DNA from: Rhodococcoides fascians A25f
GTDB lineage: Bacteria; Actinomycetota; Actinomycetes; Mycobacteriales; Mycobacteriaceae
Reading direction: 5' to 3'
Assembly: GCF_000760935.2 (NCBI RefSeq)
Contig: NZ_CP049744.1
Span: forward strand, 5,053,501-5,117,500
Length of the DNA: 64,000 bases
Numbering within the stretch: position 1 is the stretch's first letter; every line of letters starts with the position of its first letter. The notes below the pieces were generated by a model. That model was not told the DNA's origin. It made no database searches and worked only from the letters and a program-made list of their open reading frames with translations. The position numbers and the translations under genes are program-made. Below, in pieces: positions 42,162-50,483 of this stretch.

Positions 42162-43091
42162 TCAGGACCTGGCAACGCCGCCCTCGATGGCACGCCTGAT
42201 GTCCCTCGCAACCGAATTTGCGCGGCTCCAATCCCACTGAAGCGCGCCGCCTTCGACGGACCACATCCAGCCCTCGTCGAACTCTCTGTTCTGGGTGAGA
42301 CTGTCTGCCAGATCTGTCAGCATGGCGCTGATCGATAGCCATCGCGGACCGCGTTCGTCCGATCCTGACTTGTCGAATTCGGAGACGCATCCATACAGCT
42401 CGCCGGGACGGGCGTCGACGAACAAGAAGTTGCCGTCCATGCCTGCAAACGGGACGAATGCAGGAGCGAAGGTGAAGGCATTTTCCCCCGCAGAGGGCGG
42501 CACTTCCAGCCCACGTGAGCTCCACACGTCGGCCCAGATTTCGACCATTCTTGCTCGCTCCACGACCACGTGGTCGAGATTCAAGAATTGGTAGCGCGGC
42601 AAGATCGCTACGAATGCGGGCCCCGAGGTGTCGCCGTCGACCAGCTCGAAGAACTCGACCAGCTCCGGAGGCCACTTCTGCCCAGTCGCGGATATCGCAT
42701 GTTCGATCGATTCGGATTCGGCCCCCGAGATCCTGTTCTCCGGAAAACGCTCGTGCAGCCAGTCCGTGATGCGCGCCCACTGCTCCCGAACCGATCCTGG
42801 TGGCGTCGTATTCAGACTGCTCGGCGGCATCGATCCGCCGGCTCGCTGCCGGTTCTCCTCGTCACGAATACGCCGCTGCACGTCACCGATCAGATCTGCG
42901 CGAGTCTTCGACGAATCACCGAACTCGGGTACCGAGACGTGCGTCGCGCTCAACGTCGCCCAGACGGCGGCCGACGGCGCTTCCGCCAGGGATGCCAACG
43001 CGGCATCCGCGATCTCGCCAAATGCAGCGTCATCGCCGTCGATGTAGCCGTCTCGGACCGCGACGCCGGCCATCGAATCCACCTGTGACAT
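42162..43091 (-). CDS. SMI1/KNR4 (SUKH) family protein
   Basis: The 309-residue protein has an N-terminal helical region and a SUKH domain from about residue 120: SIEHAISATGQKWPPELVEF, FVAILPRYQFLNLDHVVVE, FVPFAGMDGNFLFVDARPG. SUKH proteins include immunity proteins against polymorphic toxins, but no toxin gene is adjacent, and many members are housekeeping-like. Start at 43091 or 43106 is undecided. Confidence 0.8.
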   Translation of the reverse strand: MSQVDSMAGVAVRDGYIDGDDAAFGEIADAALASLAEAPSAAVWATLSATHVSVPEFGDSSKTRADLIGDVQRRIRDEENRQRAGGSMPPSSLNTTPPGSVREQWARITDWLHERFPENRISGAESESIEHAISATGQKWPPELVEFFELVDGDTSGPAFVAILPRYQFLNLDHVVVERARMVEIWADVWSSRGLEVPPSAGENAFTFAPAFVPFAGMDGNFLFVDARPGELYGCVSEFDKSGSDERGPRWLSISAMLTDLADSLTQNREFDEGWMWSVEGGALQWDWSRANSVARDIRRAIEGGVARS

Positions 43092-43183
43092 TGCCCAATA
43101 GACCATGCGTACACCGTAGGGCCTGCTGAGTTCCGCGCGTCGCGGTGTGAGAGGGCACCCGGATGAACCTCACGGCCAGGGAC

Positions 43184-43231
43184 TTGAACATGTTCAAACT
43201 GCGGTCTATGGTCGAATTTGAACACGTTCAG
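43184..43231. promoter_or_regulatory. Two TetR-type operators
   Basis: TTGAACATGTTCAA (43184-43197) is a perfect 14-bp palindrome and TTGAACACGTTCAG (43218-43231) a close second copy, 34 bp apart. The second ends 16 nt before the TetR start codon, so both probably mediate autorepression. Confidence 0.75.
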
Positions 43232-43247
43232 AAATGAGGTCAATACG

Positions 43248-43919
43248 ATGGCCCGCACGTCCGACACTCGCGACAAGGTGGTCGAGGTAGCTCTTCGCCT
43301 GTTTCGCGAGGAGGGGTTTCAGGCAACCACGATGCGTCGCATTGCCGACGAAGCAGGCGTCTCACTGGGGAACGCCTACTACTACTTCGCCGGCAAGGAT
43401 GAGCTCGTCAACGAGTTGTACATGGTGATTCAGCGCGATCATCGCGAGCGCGCGCTCAGCGTTCTCGTCGACGGCGGATCGCTCTCCGAAAATCTGGCCG
43501 CTGTATTGCATTCCGGCCTGGACGTGATGGAGCCCTATCACGCGTTCGGTGGATCCTTCCTGCACTTGGCGCTGCCGACGAGCACAAGCTCCAGTCCGTT
43601 CTCGGAGGAATCGTCCGACGCCAGATCCATGGCCATCGATCTCATGCGAACCACCCTCAGCGCGTCGAAACAGAAGGTTCCGGCGTCACTGAAAGACGCT
43701 CTCCCGACGTTGCTCTGGATGATTTACATGGGAGTCACTCTGCACTGGGTGACCGACTCCTCGGACAACCAGCGACGCACGCGCGCACTGGTCGACGGTC
43801 TCGTGCCCGTCGTATCCAAGGCCGTGCGCCTTGCTCGTCTCCCCGTGGCGCGGGGGTTGGTCACCGACGTTACCGGTCTCCTGAAACGAATGACCTCTTC
43901 GGAAGGGTTGGACCAGTGA
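43248..43919 (+). CDS. TetR family regulator
   Basis: The 223-residue protein has a TetR helix-turn-helix at about residues 28-50 (TTMRRIADEAGVSLGNAYYY) and a ligand-binding domain. GAGG lies 8 nt before the ATG at 43248. Its stop overlaps the start of the epimerase gene by GTGA, so it probably regulates that gene as part of the same transcript through the two palindromes upstream. Confidence 0.9.
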   Translation: MARTSDTRDKVVEVALRLFREEGFQATTMRRIADEAGVSLGNAYYYFAGKDELVNELYMVIQRDHRERALSVLVDGGSLSENLAAVLHSGLDVMEPYHAFGGSFLHLALPTSTSSSPFSEESSDARSMAIDLMRTTLSASKQKVPASLKDALPTLLWMIYMGVTLHWVTDSSDNQRRTRALVDGLVPVVSKAVRLARLPVARGLVTDVTGLLKRMTSSEGLDQ

Positions 43920-44848
43920 ACGATTCACCATCGACTGTCGTCATCTGCGGTGCCTCCGGCTACATCGGCCGGTATCTGCGTCGCAACTACGAAGAACGCG
44001 ATATCCAAGTCAAGACCATCGGGCGCGGAACATCCAGCGATGCAACGTGGTCCGATCACGGCAGCATTGTCGAGGTTCTCGACGGTGCCGATCTGGTCGT
44101 CAATCTCGCAGGCCGCTCGGTGAGCTGTCGCTACAACAAGAGAAACGCAGACGAGATCATGTCGTCGCGCATCCAGACGACGGCCCACCTCGGACGTGCC
44201 CTGGCCGACGTCAAGACCGCACCCGAGTTGTGGGTCAACGCCAGCACCGGAACCATCTATCGCGATTCCCGTGATCGGCCGATGGACGAACTGTCGGGTG
44301 AGCTGGGGTCGGGTTTCTCGGTCGAGGTCGCCCGTGCCTGGGAGCGTGAATTGTTCGACGCCGATGTGGCCATTCGGAAAGTAGCGCTTCGCATGTCGAT
44401 CGTGTTGGGTGCAGGCGGAGGAGCTATCAATCCGATCATCGACCTGGCACGAGTCGGACTCGGCGGCACGATGGGCGACGGCGGTCAGATGTTCAGCTGG
44501 GTGCACGTCGCAGACGTTGCACAGGTTCTCGATCATCTCTACGACAACCGCGGAATTTCAGGCCCCGTCAACGTCGCCACTCCGTTTCCGGTGACCAACA
44601 CAGAGCTGATGCATCAGGTCCGGAATGCACTGGGCCGCAATCACGGCCTACCGACACCGGCATGGCTGCTTCAGTTCGGTGCACGGGTGATTCGCACCGA
44701 GACCGAACTGGTCTTGAAGAGTCGCTGGGTTGATCCACAAGTGTTGACAGACAGCGGTTTCGAGTTTCGATATCCGAGACTGGACGACGCGCTGGCGAAC
44801 ATCGCGTCCGAGACGCCCCGAGGGTTGCTCCCCGTCGCCCTGGGATGA
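43916..44848 (+). CDS. Epimerase-family protein, YfcH/TIGR01777 type
   Basis: The 310-residue extended short-chain dehydrogenase has the nucleotide motif VVICGASGYIGRYL, VVNLAGRSVSCRYN and ASTGTIYRDS, followed by RMSIVLGAGGGAINPI. The C-terminal DUF1731 part (PAWLLQFGARVIRTETELVL, SRWVDPQVL) is typical of YfcH. The reaction is unknown. It starts with GTG in an overlap with the TetR gene. Confidence 0.86.
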   Translation: MNDSPSTVVICGASGYIGRYLRRNYEERDIQVKTIGRGTSSDATWSDHGSIVEVLDGADLVVNLAGRSVSCRYNKRNADEIMSSRIQTTAHLGRALADVKTAPELWVNASTGTIYRDSRDRPMDELSGELGSGFSVEVARAWERELFDADVAIRKVALRMSIVLGAGGGAINPIIDLARVGLGGTMGDGGQMFSWVHVADVAQVLDHLYDNRGISGPVNVATPFPVTNTELMHQVRNALGRNHGLPTPAWLLQFGARVIRTETELVLKSRWVDPQVLTDSGFEFRYPRLDDALANIASETPRGLLPVALG

Positions 44849-44856
44849 CGGGGAGC
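44827..44856. terminator. Terminator between convergent genes
   Basis: Perfect 10-bp arms GCTCCCCGTC and GACGGGGAGC, loop 10 nt, overlap the stop codon of the epimerase gene and precede the convergent SDR gene's stop by 11 nt. Confidence 0.75.
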
Positions 44857-44866
44857 TCCTCGATCT

Positions 44867-45622
44867 CTACACCAGCGACGCAGACAAACCGCCGTCCAGG
44901 ATGTAGTGGCTTCCGGTGATCCACGTCGCCCGGTCGGATGCGAGGAACAATGCCACCTCGGCGATGTCCTCCGGTGTTCCCAGTCGTCCCTGCTTCGCTG
45001 CCACCAGGTCTCCGAACGGGATCTGGGTCGCAGCCTCGAAGTCCGGGACCAAGCGATCGACCATTGCGGTGTCGGCGAATCCGGGACACACGGCGTTCAC
45101 GCGTACTCCCGATGCTCGCATCTCGATGGCCGCGACCCGGGTGAGCTGAATGACCGCAGCCTTTGTGGCGCAATAGGAACCGAGCAACGCCGTTCCGCCG
45201 ACGCCGGCCAGCGACGCAATGTTGACGATGTTCCCCTTCGATTCGATCAGCGCGCCGATCGCGGCCTTCATCACCAAGAATGTGCCCTTGACGTTGACGG
45301 CGTAGATCTTGTCGAAGCTTTCCGTCGACTGCTGCAGCAGCGGTGACGATACTTCGATGCCGGCGTTGTTGATGACGATGTCGAGTCCACCCAGAATCTC
45401 GACAGCCTGTGCCACTGCGCTCTGTACCTGACCCTCGTCGGATACGTCGCAGTTGGCGATGCCTGCAGCTCCGATCTCCTCGGCCGTCTTCGCTGCTGCA
45501 CCTTCGTCGATGTCGCTGACGACAACGCGTGCACCGCGCTCGATGAACATCGTGGAGATGGCTTTTCCGATGCCGGCTCCGGATCCGGTGACGAATACTC
45601 GCTTGCCCTCGAACTCGGTCAT
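44867..45622 (-). CDS. Short-chain dehydrogenase/reductase
   Basis: The 251-residue classical SDR has the cofactor motif VTGSGAGIGKAIS, DI in VVVSDIDEG (acidic, so NAD-preferring), NNAG in IVINNAGIEV, and the catalytic SYCATK pair with serine in NIASLAG. It is the last gene of a three-gene unit with a CoA ligase and a saccharopine-reductase-like protein, and its ATG overlaps the ligase stop. In this context it is likely to act on a hydroxy or keto group of an acyl or alicyclic substrate; the substrate is not known. Confidence 0.9.
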   Translation of the reverse strand: MTEFEGKRVFVTGSGAGIGKAISTMFIERGARVVVSDIDEGAAAKTAEEIGAAGIANCDVSDEGQVQSAVAQAVEILGGLDIVINNAGIEVSSPLLQQSTESFDKIYAVNVKGTFLVMKAAIGALIESKGNIVNIASLAGVGGTALLGSYCATKAAVIQLTRVAAIEMRASGVRVNAVCPGFADTAMVDRLVPDFEAATQIPFGDLVAAKQGRLGTPEDIAEVALFLASDRATWITGSHYILDGGLSASLV

Positions 45623-47175
45623 GGTGTGCTTCCCTTCGATAGTGAGTGAGACATGGTGCTGCGCACTTCGGTCTTGAGGATCTTTCCCACTTTCGAGCGG
45701 GGAAGGTCGGTCCATATCTGAATCTGTTTGGGTGTCTTGATGCTTCCGATCTTCGCCTTCACATGGGCGATCAACTCCTCGTCGGATGCATCCCGGCCAG
45801 GACGCAGAAGTACTGCGGCGGTGACGCGTTCGCCCCACTTGTCGTCGGGCAGCCCGACGACGGCGCATTCCTTCACCGCCGGATGCGACAGCAGAGCCTG
45901 CTCCACCTCGGCCGAGTAGACGTTGAACCCGCCCGTGATGATCATGTCCTTGGCACGATCGACGACGTACAGATAGCCGTCGTCGTCGAGATACCCGATG
46001 TCGCCGGTGTGGTGCCAGCCGTGTGCACCGACTTCGGCTGTCGCGTCCGGATTCTCGTGATAGCCCTGCATCACGAGGGGACCGCGAACGACGATCTCAC
46101 CGCGCTCGCCGCGTTCGACCAGTCCACCGTCATCGTTCATGATCGCCACCGTTGTCAGGGGCGTCGGTTTGCCGGCCGAGCTGAGTCGTTCGATGGCGAT
46201 GGAACCGTCGCTACGGAAATGGTCGGCCGGAGCAAGAGTGGCGATCATGTTCGGTGCCTCGGTCTGCCCGAAGAGCTGTCCGAGAACCGGGCCGATACGG
46301 GTCAGCGCCTCTTCCAGTCGAGTCGGCGACATCGGCGCGGCCCCGTACCAGAGGCACCGCAGCGACGACAGATCGGTGATGTCGAGATCCGGATGATCGA
46401 GCACACCGTAGATCACGGTCGGCGGAAGAAACGCGTGGGTGATTCCGTGTTGCTCGATGAGGGAGAGGAACTTTCCGACGTCCGGAGCGCCCATGACAAC
46501 GACGTGTCCACCCAGACTGAGGATGGGAAACGTCAGTACTCCGGCAGAGTGCGTCAGTGGGGCGAGAGCCAGGTAACGAGGCCGGTCGCCGAAGGGGTAG
46601 CTCATGAGTGCGGTTGCCGTGGAGGTCATCATGTTCTCCTCGGTCAGTCTCACTCCCTTGGGTTTTCCGGTCGTGCCACCCGTGCCTGCGATCATGCACA
46701 GGCCGTCCGCCGGTCGTCTCTCGGCAACAGAATCGGAGCCGTGTTCGACGAGCCATCGCTCGTAGGAGAGTGCTCCCGGCACGTCGCCGTCCAGACAGAC
46801 GAGCCATTCCAACCGAGGGAGCTGGTCGCGAATGCGACCGACCAGGTCTGCAAAGGCTTTCTGGAAGAACAGGAATCGACAACCGAACAGATCGAACAGT
46901 TGCCGATTCTCGTCGGCTTCGTTGCGCGGGTTGATCGGGCACCACACCGCCCCTGCTCGCGAGATCGCGAACACGCAGGTCAGCGCCAGCGGGTCGTTGG
47001 CGGAGAGCACCGCGACCCGATCGCCGACCTCGATTCCGTTGTGCTGCAACCCAGCGGCGATGGTCACCGTGTCGTCGTACACCTGGCCGTAGTTTCGAGT
47101 GGTGTCACCGATGGTGAGACAGGGCGCGTCTCGGCCCAGCGACACCCCTTTGTCGAGGTAGTCGGACAACCGCAT
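45619..47175 (-). CDS. Acyl-CoA synthetase (AMP-forming)
   Basis: The 518-residue ANL-superfamily ligase has the P-loop AGTGGTTGKPKG, motif GQTEAPN, the adenylate motif YLYVVDRAKDMIITGGFNVY and the C-terminal lysine region RSKVGKILKTEVR. It activates a carboxylic acid to its CoA ester. It is 11 nt downstream of the saccharopine-reductase-like gene and coupled to the SDR. A TetR gene divergent from the unit is the likely regulator. Confidence 0.92.
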   Translation of the reverse strand: MRLSDYLDKGVSLGRDAPCLTIGDTTRNYGQVYDDTVTIAAGLQHNGIEVGDRVAVLSANDPLALTCVFAISRAGAVWCPINPRNEADENRQLFDLFGCRFLFFQKAFADLVGRIRDQLPRLEWLVCLDGDVPGALSYERWLVEHGSDSVAERRPADGLCMIAGTGGTTGKPKGVRLTEENMMTSTATALMSYPFGDRPRYLALAPLTHSAGVLTFPILSLGGHVVVMGAPDVGKFLSLIEQHGITHAFLPPTVIYGVLDHPDLDITDLSSLRCLWYGAAPMSPTRLEEALTRIGPVLGQLFGQTEAPNMIATLAPADHFRSDGSIAIERLSSAGKPTPLTTVAIMNDDGGLVERGERGEIVVRGPLVMQGYHENPDATAEVGAHGWHHTGDIGYLDDDGYLYVVDRAKDMIITGGFNVYSAEVEQALLSHPAVKECAVVGLPDDKWGERVTAAVLLRPGRDASDEELIAHVKAKIGSIKTPKQIQIWTDLPRSKVGKILKTEVRSTMSHSLSKGSTP

Positions 47176-47186
47176 CGGCCCGATCC

Positions 47187-48311
47187 TCAGCTGTGCGCGG
47201 TGACGATGGGCTCGAGCACCAGTCCGAAGGCGCGGAGCACACCGAGCAGTTCCCGATGCCCGAATGCCTGGCAGCTGGACGCGAAGCCCACCTTCTTCGG
47301 CGGTCCCTGCAGCAGATGCGCCGCGGCGAACGCGTTGAGCAGTGCGGTCTGCTTGTAGTTGCAGTTGCCGTGAATCACCGTGTGCACGCGCCCGAGTGGT
47401 CCCGACGCGTAGACCGAGTCGAGTGAGGTGTTGATGCGCGGATTCTCGCGGGGAGGTGTCTCACTTCGTACCGAGGCAGAGACCGTGTCGATGATCTGGT
47501 ACTTCTCCGCATCCGACTTGCCCTCCATCTGAGCCATTGCGGCGGAGATGATTTGGGGTACCGCCAGCATGAGGGGCTTGTTGATCACGCCGCCGAGGGC
47601 GCGAGCGTTCGCTACTCGAGGGTCGTTCTTGAACCACACCGGATGGGATGTCCCGCCCCACGGAAGCGCCAGGCCCAGGTCGTGCTGGCCGGGCACCACT
47701 ACCTGCATGACTCCGTCGTCCGGCCACTCCACGTACTCGTTCTGCTCGAGGTAGTAGGCCTTGGAGAACGCGGCGTTCGTGAGAATCGTATTGGTCGACG
47801 CGACCGTCGGATGCCCTTTCCAGAACACCTCGATGTCGAGGGTGTCCAGGCCCGGTGTCTCGAGGCAGATGTTCGCGGCGATCTCGCCGATGCTGTACAT
47901 CTGCGCCAAACCTGGCGTGAGCACCAGGTTTCGGGAGGCGAACTCGGCACCGTATTTGGTTTCGGCGTCGATCATCCAGTCCTGCTCACCGGTGGTGTCG
48001 GTGTAGTGCGCCCCGATCTCGAGGCAGGCCTGGGCCACCTCGTGACCGAATCGAGAGAACGGCCCGACCGTGTTGAGGACGATCTCGGCCCCACGAAACG
48101 CCTCGGCCAGGGCCGCGGCCGTGTGTTCGACCTCGACGACGTCGTGTTCGACGGTCTCGATACCGGGCACCGCGTCGAGAATGCCTTTGACGCGGCCCTC
48201 GTCGCGTCCGGCGGCCAGGAAGGGAATGTTGTACTCGCGCAGGTACTCACAGATGAGTCGGCCGGTATATCCCGATGCACCGTAGACGACGACGCGCTTG
48301 TCCGTTGGCAT
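47187..48311 (-). CDS. Saccharopine dehydrogenase-like NAD(P)-binding reductase
   Basis: The 374-residue protein begins with the nucleotide fold VVVYGASGYTGRLICEYLRE and has the family motifs VLNTVGPFSRFGHEVAQACL and AHYTDTTGEQDWM. It resembles the DUF5938/trans-acting enoyl reductase type group rather than lysine-pathway enzymes. GAGAGGA lies 6 nt before the ATG at 48311. It leads the operon with the CoA ligase and SDR. Confidence 0.86.
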   Translation of the reverse strand: MPTDKRVVVYGASGYTGRLICEYLREYNIPFLAAGRDEGRVKGILDAVPGIETVEHDVVEVEHTAAALAEAFRGAEIVLNTVGPFSRFGHEVAQACLEIGAHYTDTTGEQDWMIDAETKYGAEFASRNLVLTPGLAQMYSIGEIAANICLETPGLDTLDIEVFWKGHPTVASTNTILTNAAFSKAYYLEQNEYVEWPDDGVMQVVVPGQHDLGLALPWGGTSHPVWFKNDPRVANARALGGVINKPLMLAVPQIISAAMAQMEGKSDAEKYQIIDTVSASVRSETPPRENPRINTSLDSVYASGPLGRVHTVIHGNCNYKQTALLNAFAAAHLLQGPPKKVGFASSCQAFGHRELLGVLRAFGLVLEPIVTAHS

Positions 48312-48441
48312 GGAAAGTCCTCTCGTGGATGGCCCGTCCGCACGGCGGACCGAGTTGGGTGTCGAGTTCGAGCACCGGAGGGGACGCATCTGCATCCACC
48401 GTTCCGGCATGTGCTGTGGGTCACAGTAAGCTAGAATTTGA

Positions 48442-48471
48442 ACAGACGTCAAGCTTTTTCTTGACGACTGT
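48442..48471. promoter_or_regulatory. TetR-type operator in the divergent promoter
   Basis: ACAGACGTCAAG (48442-48453) and CTTGACGACTGT (48460-48471) are 12-bp inverted arms with one mismatch around a 6-bp spacer. It lies between the reductase operon and the divergent TetR gene. Confidence 0.65.
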
Positions 48472-48553
48472 CCAGGACGGGCGAAATGCAGTGGTTCGCG
48501 AATCCACCGTCGGGCATACACTGGGAGACCTACGCGCGGAAAGGACCCGGACC

Positions 48554-49192
48554 ATGACACAGACGGTCGATCCGCGCGCGCGTATCGAAGAGCGCGCTCG
48601 CAACAAGTTCGAGTCCAAACGAACCGAACTGGCGCAGGCGACGCTGCACACGCTGGCCGAACTGGGTTATGCGCGCACCTCACTCCGCGAGATAGCGCAG
48701 AATTCCGAGTTCTCGCACGGCGTCCTGCACTACTACTTCACCGACAAACTCGACCTCATCACGCACGCAGTTCGCCAGTACGAGGCCATCTGTGTCACCC
48801 GCTACGACGAGGTGGTAGCCAACGCGGTCGACGCCACGGGCCTCTACGCGGACTTCGAGGCCAAGTACTTCGCCACTCTCGCTGCGGACGCCGGCATCCA
48901 CCGACTCTGGTACGACCTGCGGAATCAAGCCCTGTTCGACGATTCGTTCCGTACCGAGGTGCTCGAGATCGAAGAGCGTCGGGTGGACATGATCTGGCGC
49001 GTGGTGGCTCGCTACTGCGATCTTCGCGGAACCACGCCTTCACTCGATCGGGCGTCGGCGTACGTCCTCCTCGACGGCATCTTTCAGCGGGCCCTTCTGC
49101 ACCACCTCGCAGGAAAGCCGGCCGAGATCGACGCCGCGCGAGCACAATTGCGCGCCGCTTTCGCGATGGTGGATTGCTCGACGCCTCAGTAG
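48554..49192 (+). CDS. TetR family regulator
   Basis: The 212-residue protein has the TetR helix-turn-helix at about residues 42-65 (TSLREIAQNSEFSHGVLHYY) preceded by a charged N-terminal arm. It is divergent from the reductase/CoA ligase/SDR operon across an inverted repeat and is its likely repressor, with an acyl-CoA as a plausible effector. Its 3' end overlaps the convergent citrate synthase gene by 7 nt. Confidence 0.88.
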   Translation: MTQTVDPRARIEERARNKFESKRTELAQATLHTLAELGYARTSLREIAQNSEFSHGVLHYYFTDKLDLITHAVRQYEAICVTRYDEVVANAVDATGLYADFEAKYFATLAADAGIHRLWYDLRNQALFDDSFRTEVLEIEERRVDMIWRVVARYCDLRGTTPSLDRASAYVLLDGIFQRALLHHLAGKPAEIDAARAQLRAAFAMVDCSTPQ

Positions 49193-50394
49193 GTCCCCGG
49201 CCGGGTCCCCGTGTAGATGCCCGGCGCTCGAAAGCGTAGAGGTGCCTCCTCGTATTCTTCGAGCGCGTGTGCCGTCCATCCCACGATTCGGGCGAGTGCG
49301 AACACCATCTCCGGCGTGTCTGCCCTGAGTCCGTAGGCAAGGGCGAACGTGGCGAGAGCAAAGTCCGAATTGGGAAAGGTATCGAACCGATCGCTCACCT
49401 CGTCGATGACGACATCCGCGGCAGCGATCACCGAGGAATCGGCACCGTGCGCGGGATCTCGGAGCAACCGAAGTAGTTCCTCGGCACGTGGATCTCGGTC
49501 GGTGTAGACGACGTGACCGAACCCTGAGATACGCGTTCCGGACCTCAATTGTGTTGCGAGAGCCGCTACCGGATCATCGATCGCCGTCGCCAAGAACCTG
49601 TACACGGGGTCGGCAGCAGACCCGTGCAGAGGGCCGTCGATGCACCCGAGTCCCGCCGCGAGAACCGAATACAGATTGGCCCGGGTGCTCGCGGCTACCC
49701 GCACGCCGAGAGTCGACGCCGCCAGACCGTGATCGGCCATCAACACCAGCGCTGCCTGCAGCGGGACTCGTCCACCTGGATCCGATACATCGGACTTCAC
49801 TGCCGCCCAAACAGATTCCGTCACCGACCCTTCCGAGGATTGCCCACCGAGGGCCGCACCCACCGTGGCCAGCAGCTGCCCCGCTTCGCGCACCACGGAG
49901 GTGGAGCCGATATCGAATCGCAGCGGGCGGTAGGTGGCCGCTACATCGACGGCGATGCGTATCCGATCGATCGAGCGGCAGTCCGGAGCCATCGACGCCA
50001 GTGCTTGTCGACATCGTTGCACCACTGCGGAATCGGCATGAAATTGCACGTCTTCCAGCAGCTCACCTGTCCAGACGAAGTGTGCAACCGACTCGAACGA
50101 AAGAGAACTGAGTTGAACGGCATCACGCCCCCGGTAGTACAGATGCCCGTTGTCGATCAGTGTGGTCTGGGTCCGAATACGTTCCACTGCACCGATATCG
50201 GTTCGACGGGCTGTGTCGCGGCCGGCGAGCGCTTCCACCTCGTCGACGTCGAACACACTCCCCCGCACCCCGGGCAGTCGAGTGCTGGTCAGCAGCCCGC
50301 GGCTGACATAGGCATACACCGTCTCAGGCTTGACGCCCAGTCGCGCTGCGGCCTGGGCCGTGGTGAGCAGATTTCGGCCGTCGTTCGACGTCAT
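49186..50394 (-). CDS. Citrate synthase-family protein with N-terminal helix-turn-helix
   Basis: The 402-residue protein starts with a MerR-like helix-turn-helix (residues about 8-55: LLTTAQAAARLGVKPETVYAYV, VFDVDEVEALA) fused to a citrate synthase domain. Catalytic-region motifs are ADHGLAAST, GFGHVVYTDRDPRA and an aspartate in FPNSDFA; the substrate loop reads PLHGSAAD. It may be an enzyme, a regulator, or both. It is divergent from a second citrate synthase, a pairing also seen in other actinobacteria, so it may control that gene. Confidence 0.88.
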   Translation of the reverse strand: MTSNDGRNLLTTAQAAARLGVKPETVYAYVSRGLLTSTRLPGVRGSVFDVDEVEALAGRDTARRTDIGAVERIRTQTTLIDNGHLYYRGRDAVQLSSLSFESVAHFVWTGELLEDVQFHADSAVVQRCRQALASMAPDCRSIDRIRIAVDVAATYRPLRFDIGSTSVVREAGQLLATVGAALGGQSSEGSVTESVWAAVKSDVSDPGGRVPLQAALVLMADHGLAASTLGVRVAASTRANLYSVLAAGLGCIDGPLHGSAADPVYRFLATAIDDPVAALATQLRSGTRISGFGHVVYTDRDPRAEELLRLLRDPAHGADSSVIAAADVVIDEVSDRFDTFPNSDFALATFALAYGLRADTPEMVFALARIVGWTAHALEEYEEAPLRFRAPGIYTGTRPGTY

Positions 50395-50483
50395 GCTCGT
50401 CCTTCGTATTGACTGGATCAACATTGACAACAATCAACAGTAACGCGGATCGTAGGGGTTGACCAGGACAAAGGAGATCAGAC
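50395..50483. promoter_or_regulatory. Divergent promoter of the citrate synthase pair
   Basis: On the minus strand the heptamer TGTTGAT occurs twice with about 17 bp between starts (around 50418-50441), flanked by TTGAC hexamers usable as -35 elements. These direct repeats are candidate sites for the helix-turn-helix citrate synthase. Confidence 0.45.

Noticed and set aside
42162..43091. SUKH protein as the immunity protein of a toxin system
   Set aside because: No polymorphic toxin or secretion gene is next to it.
45646..47358. 570-codon plus-strand frame
   Set aside because: Antisense of the acyl-CoA synthetase, with no recognisable domain.
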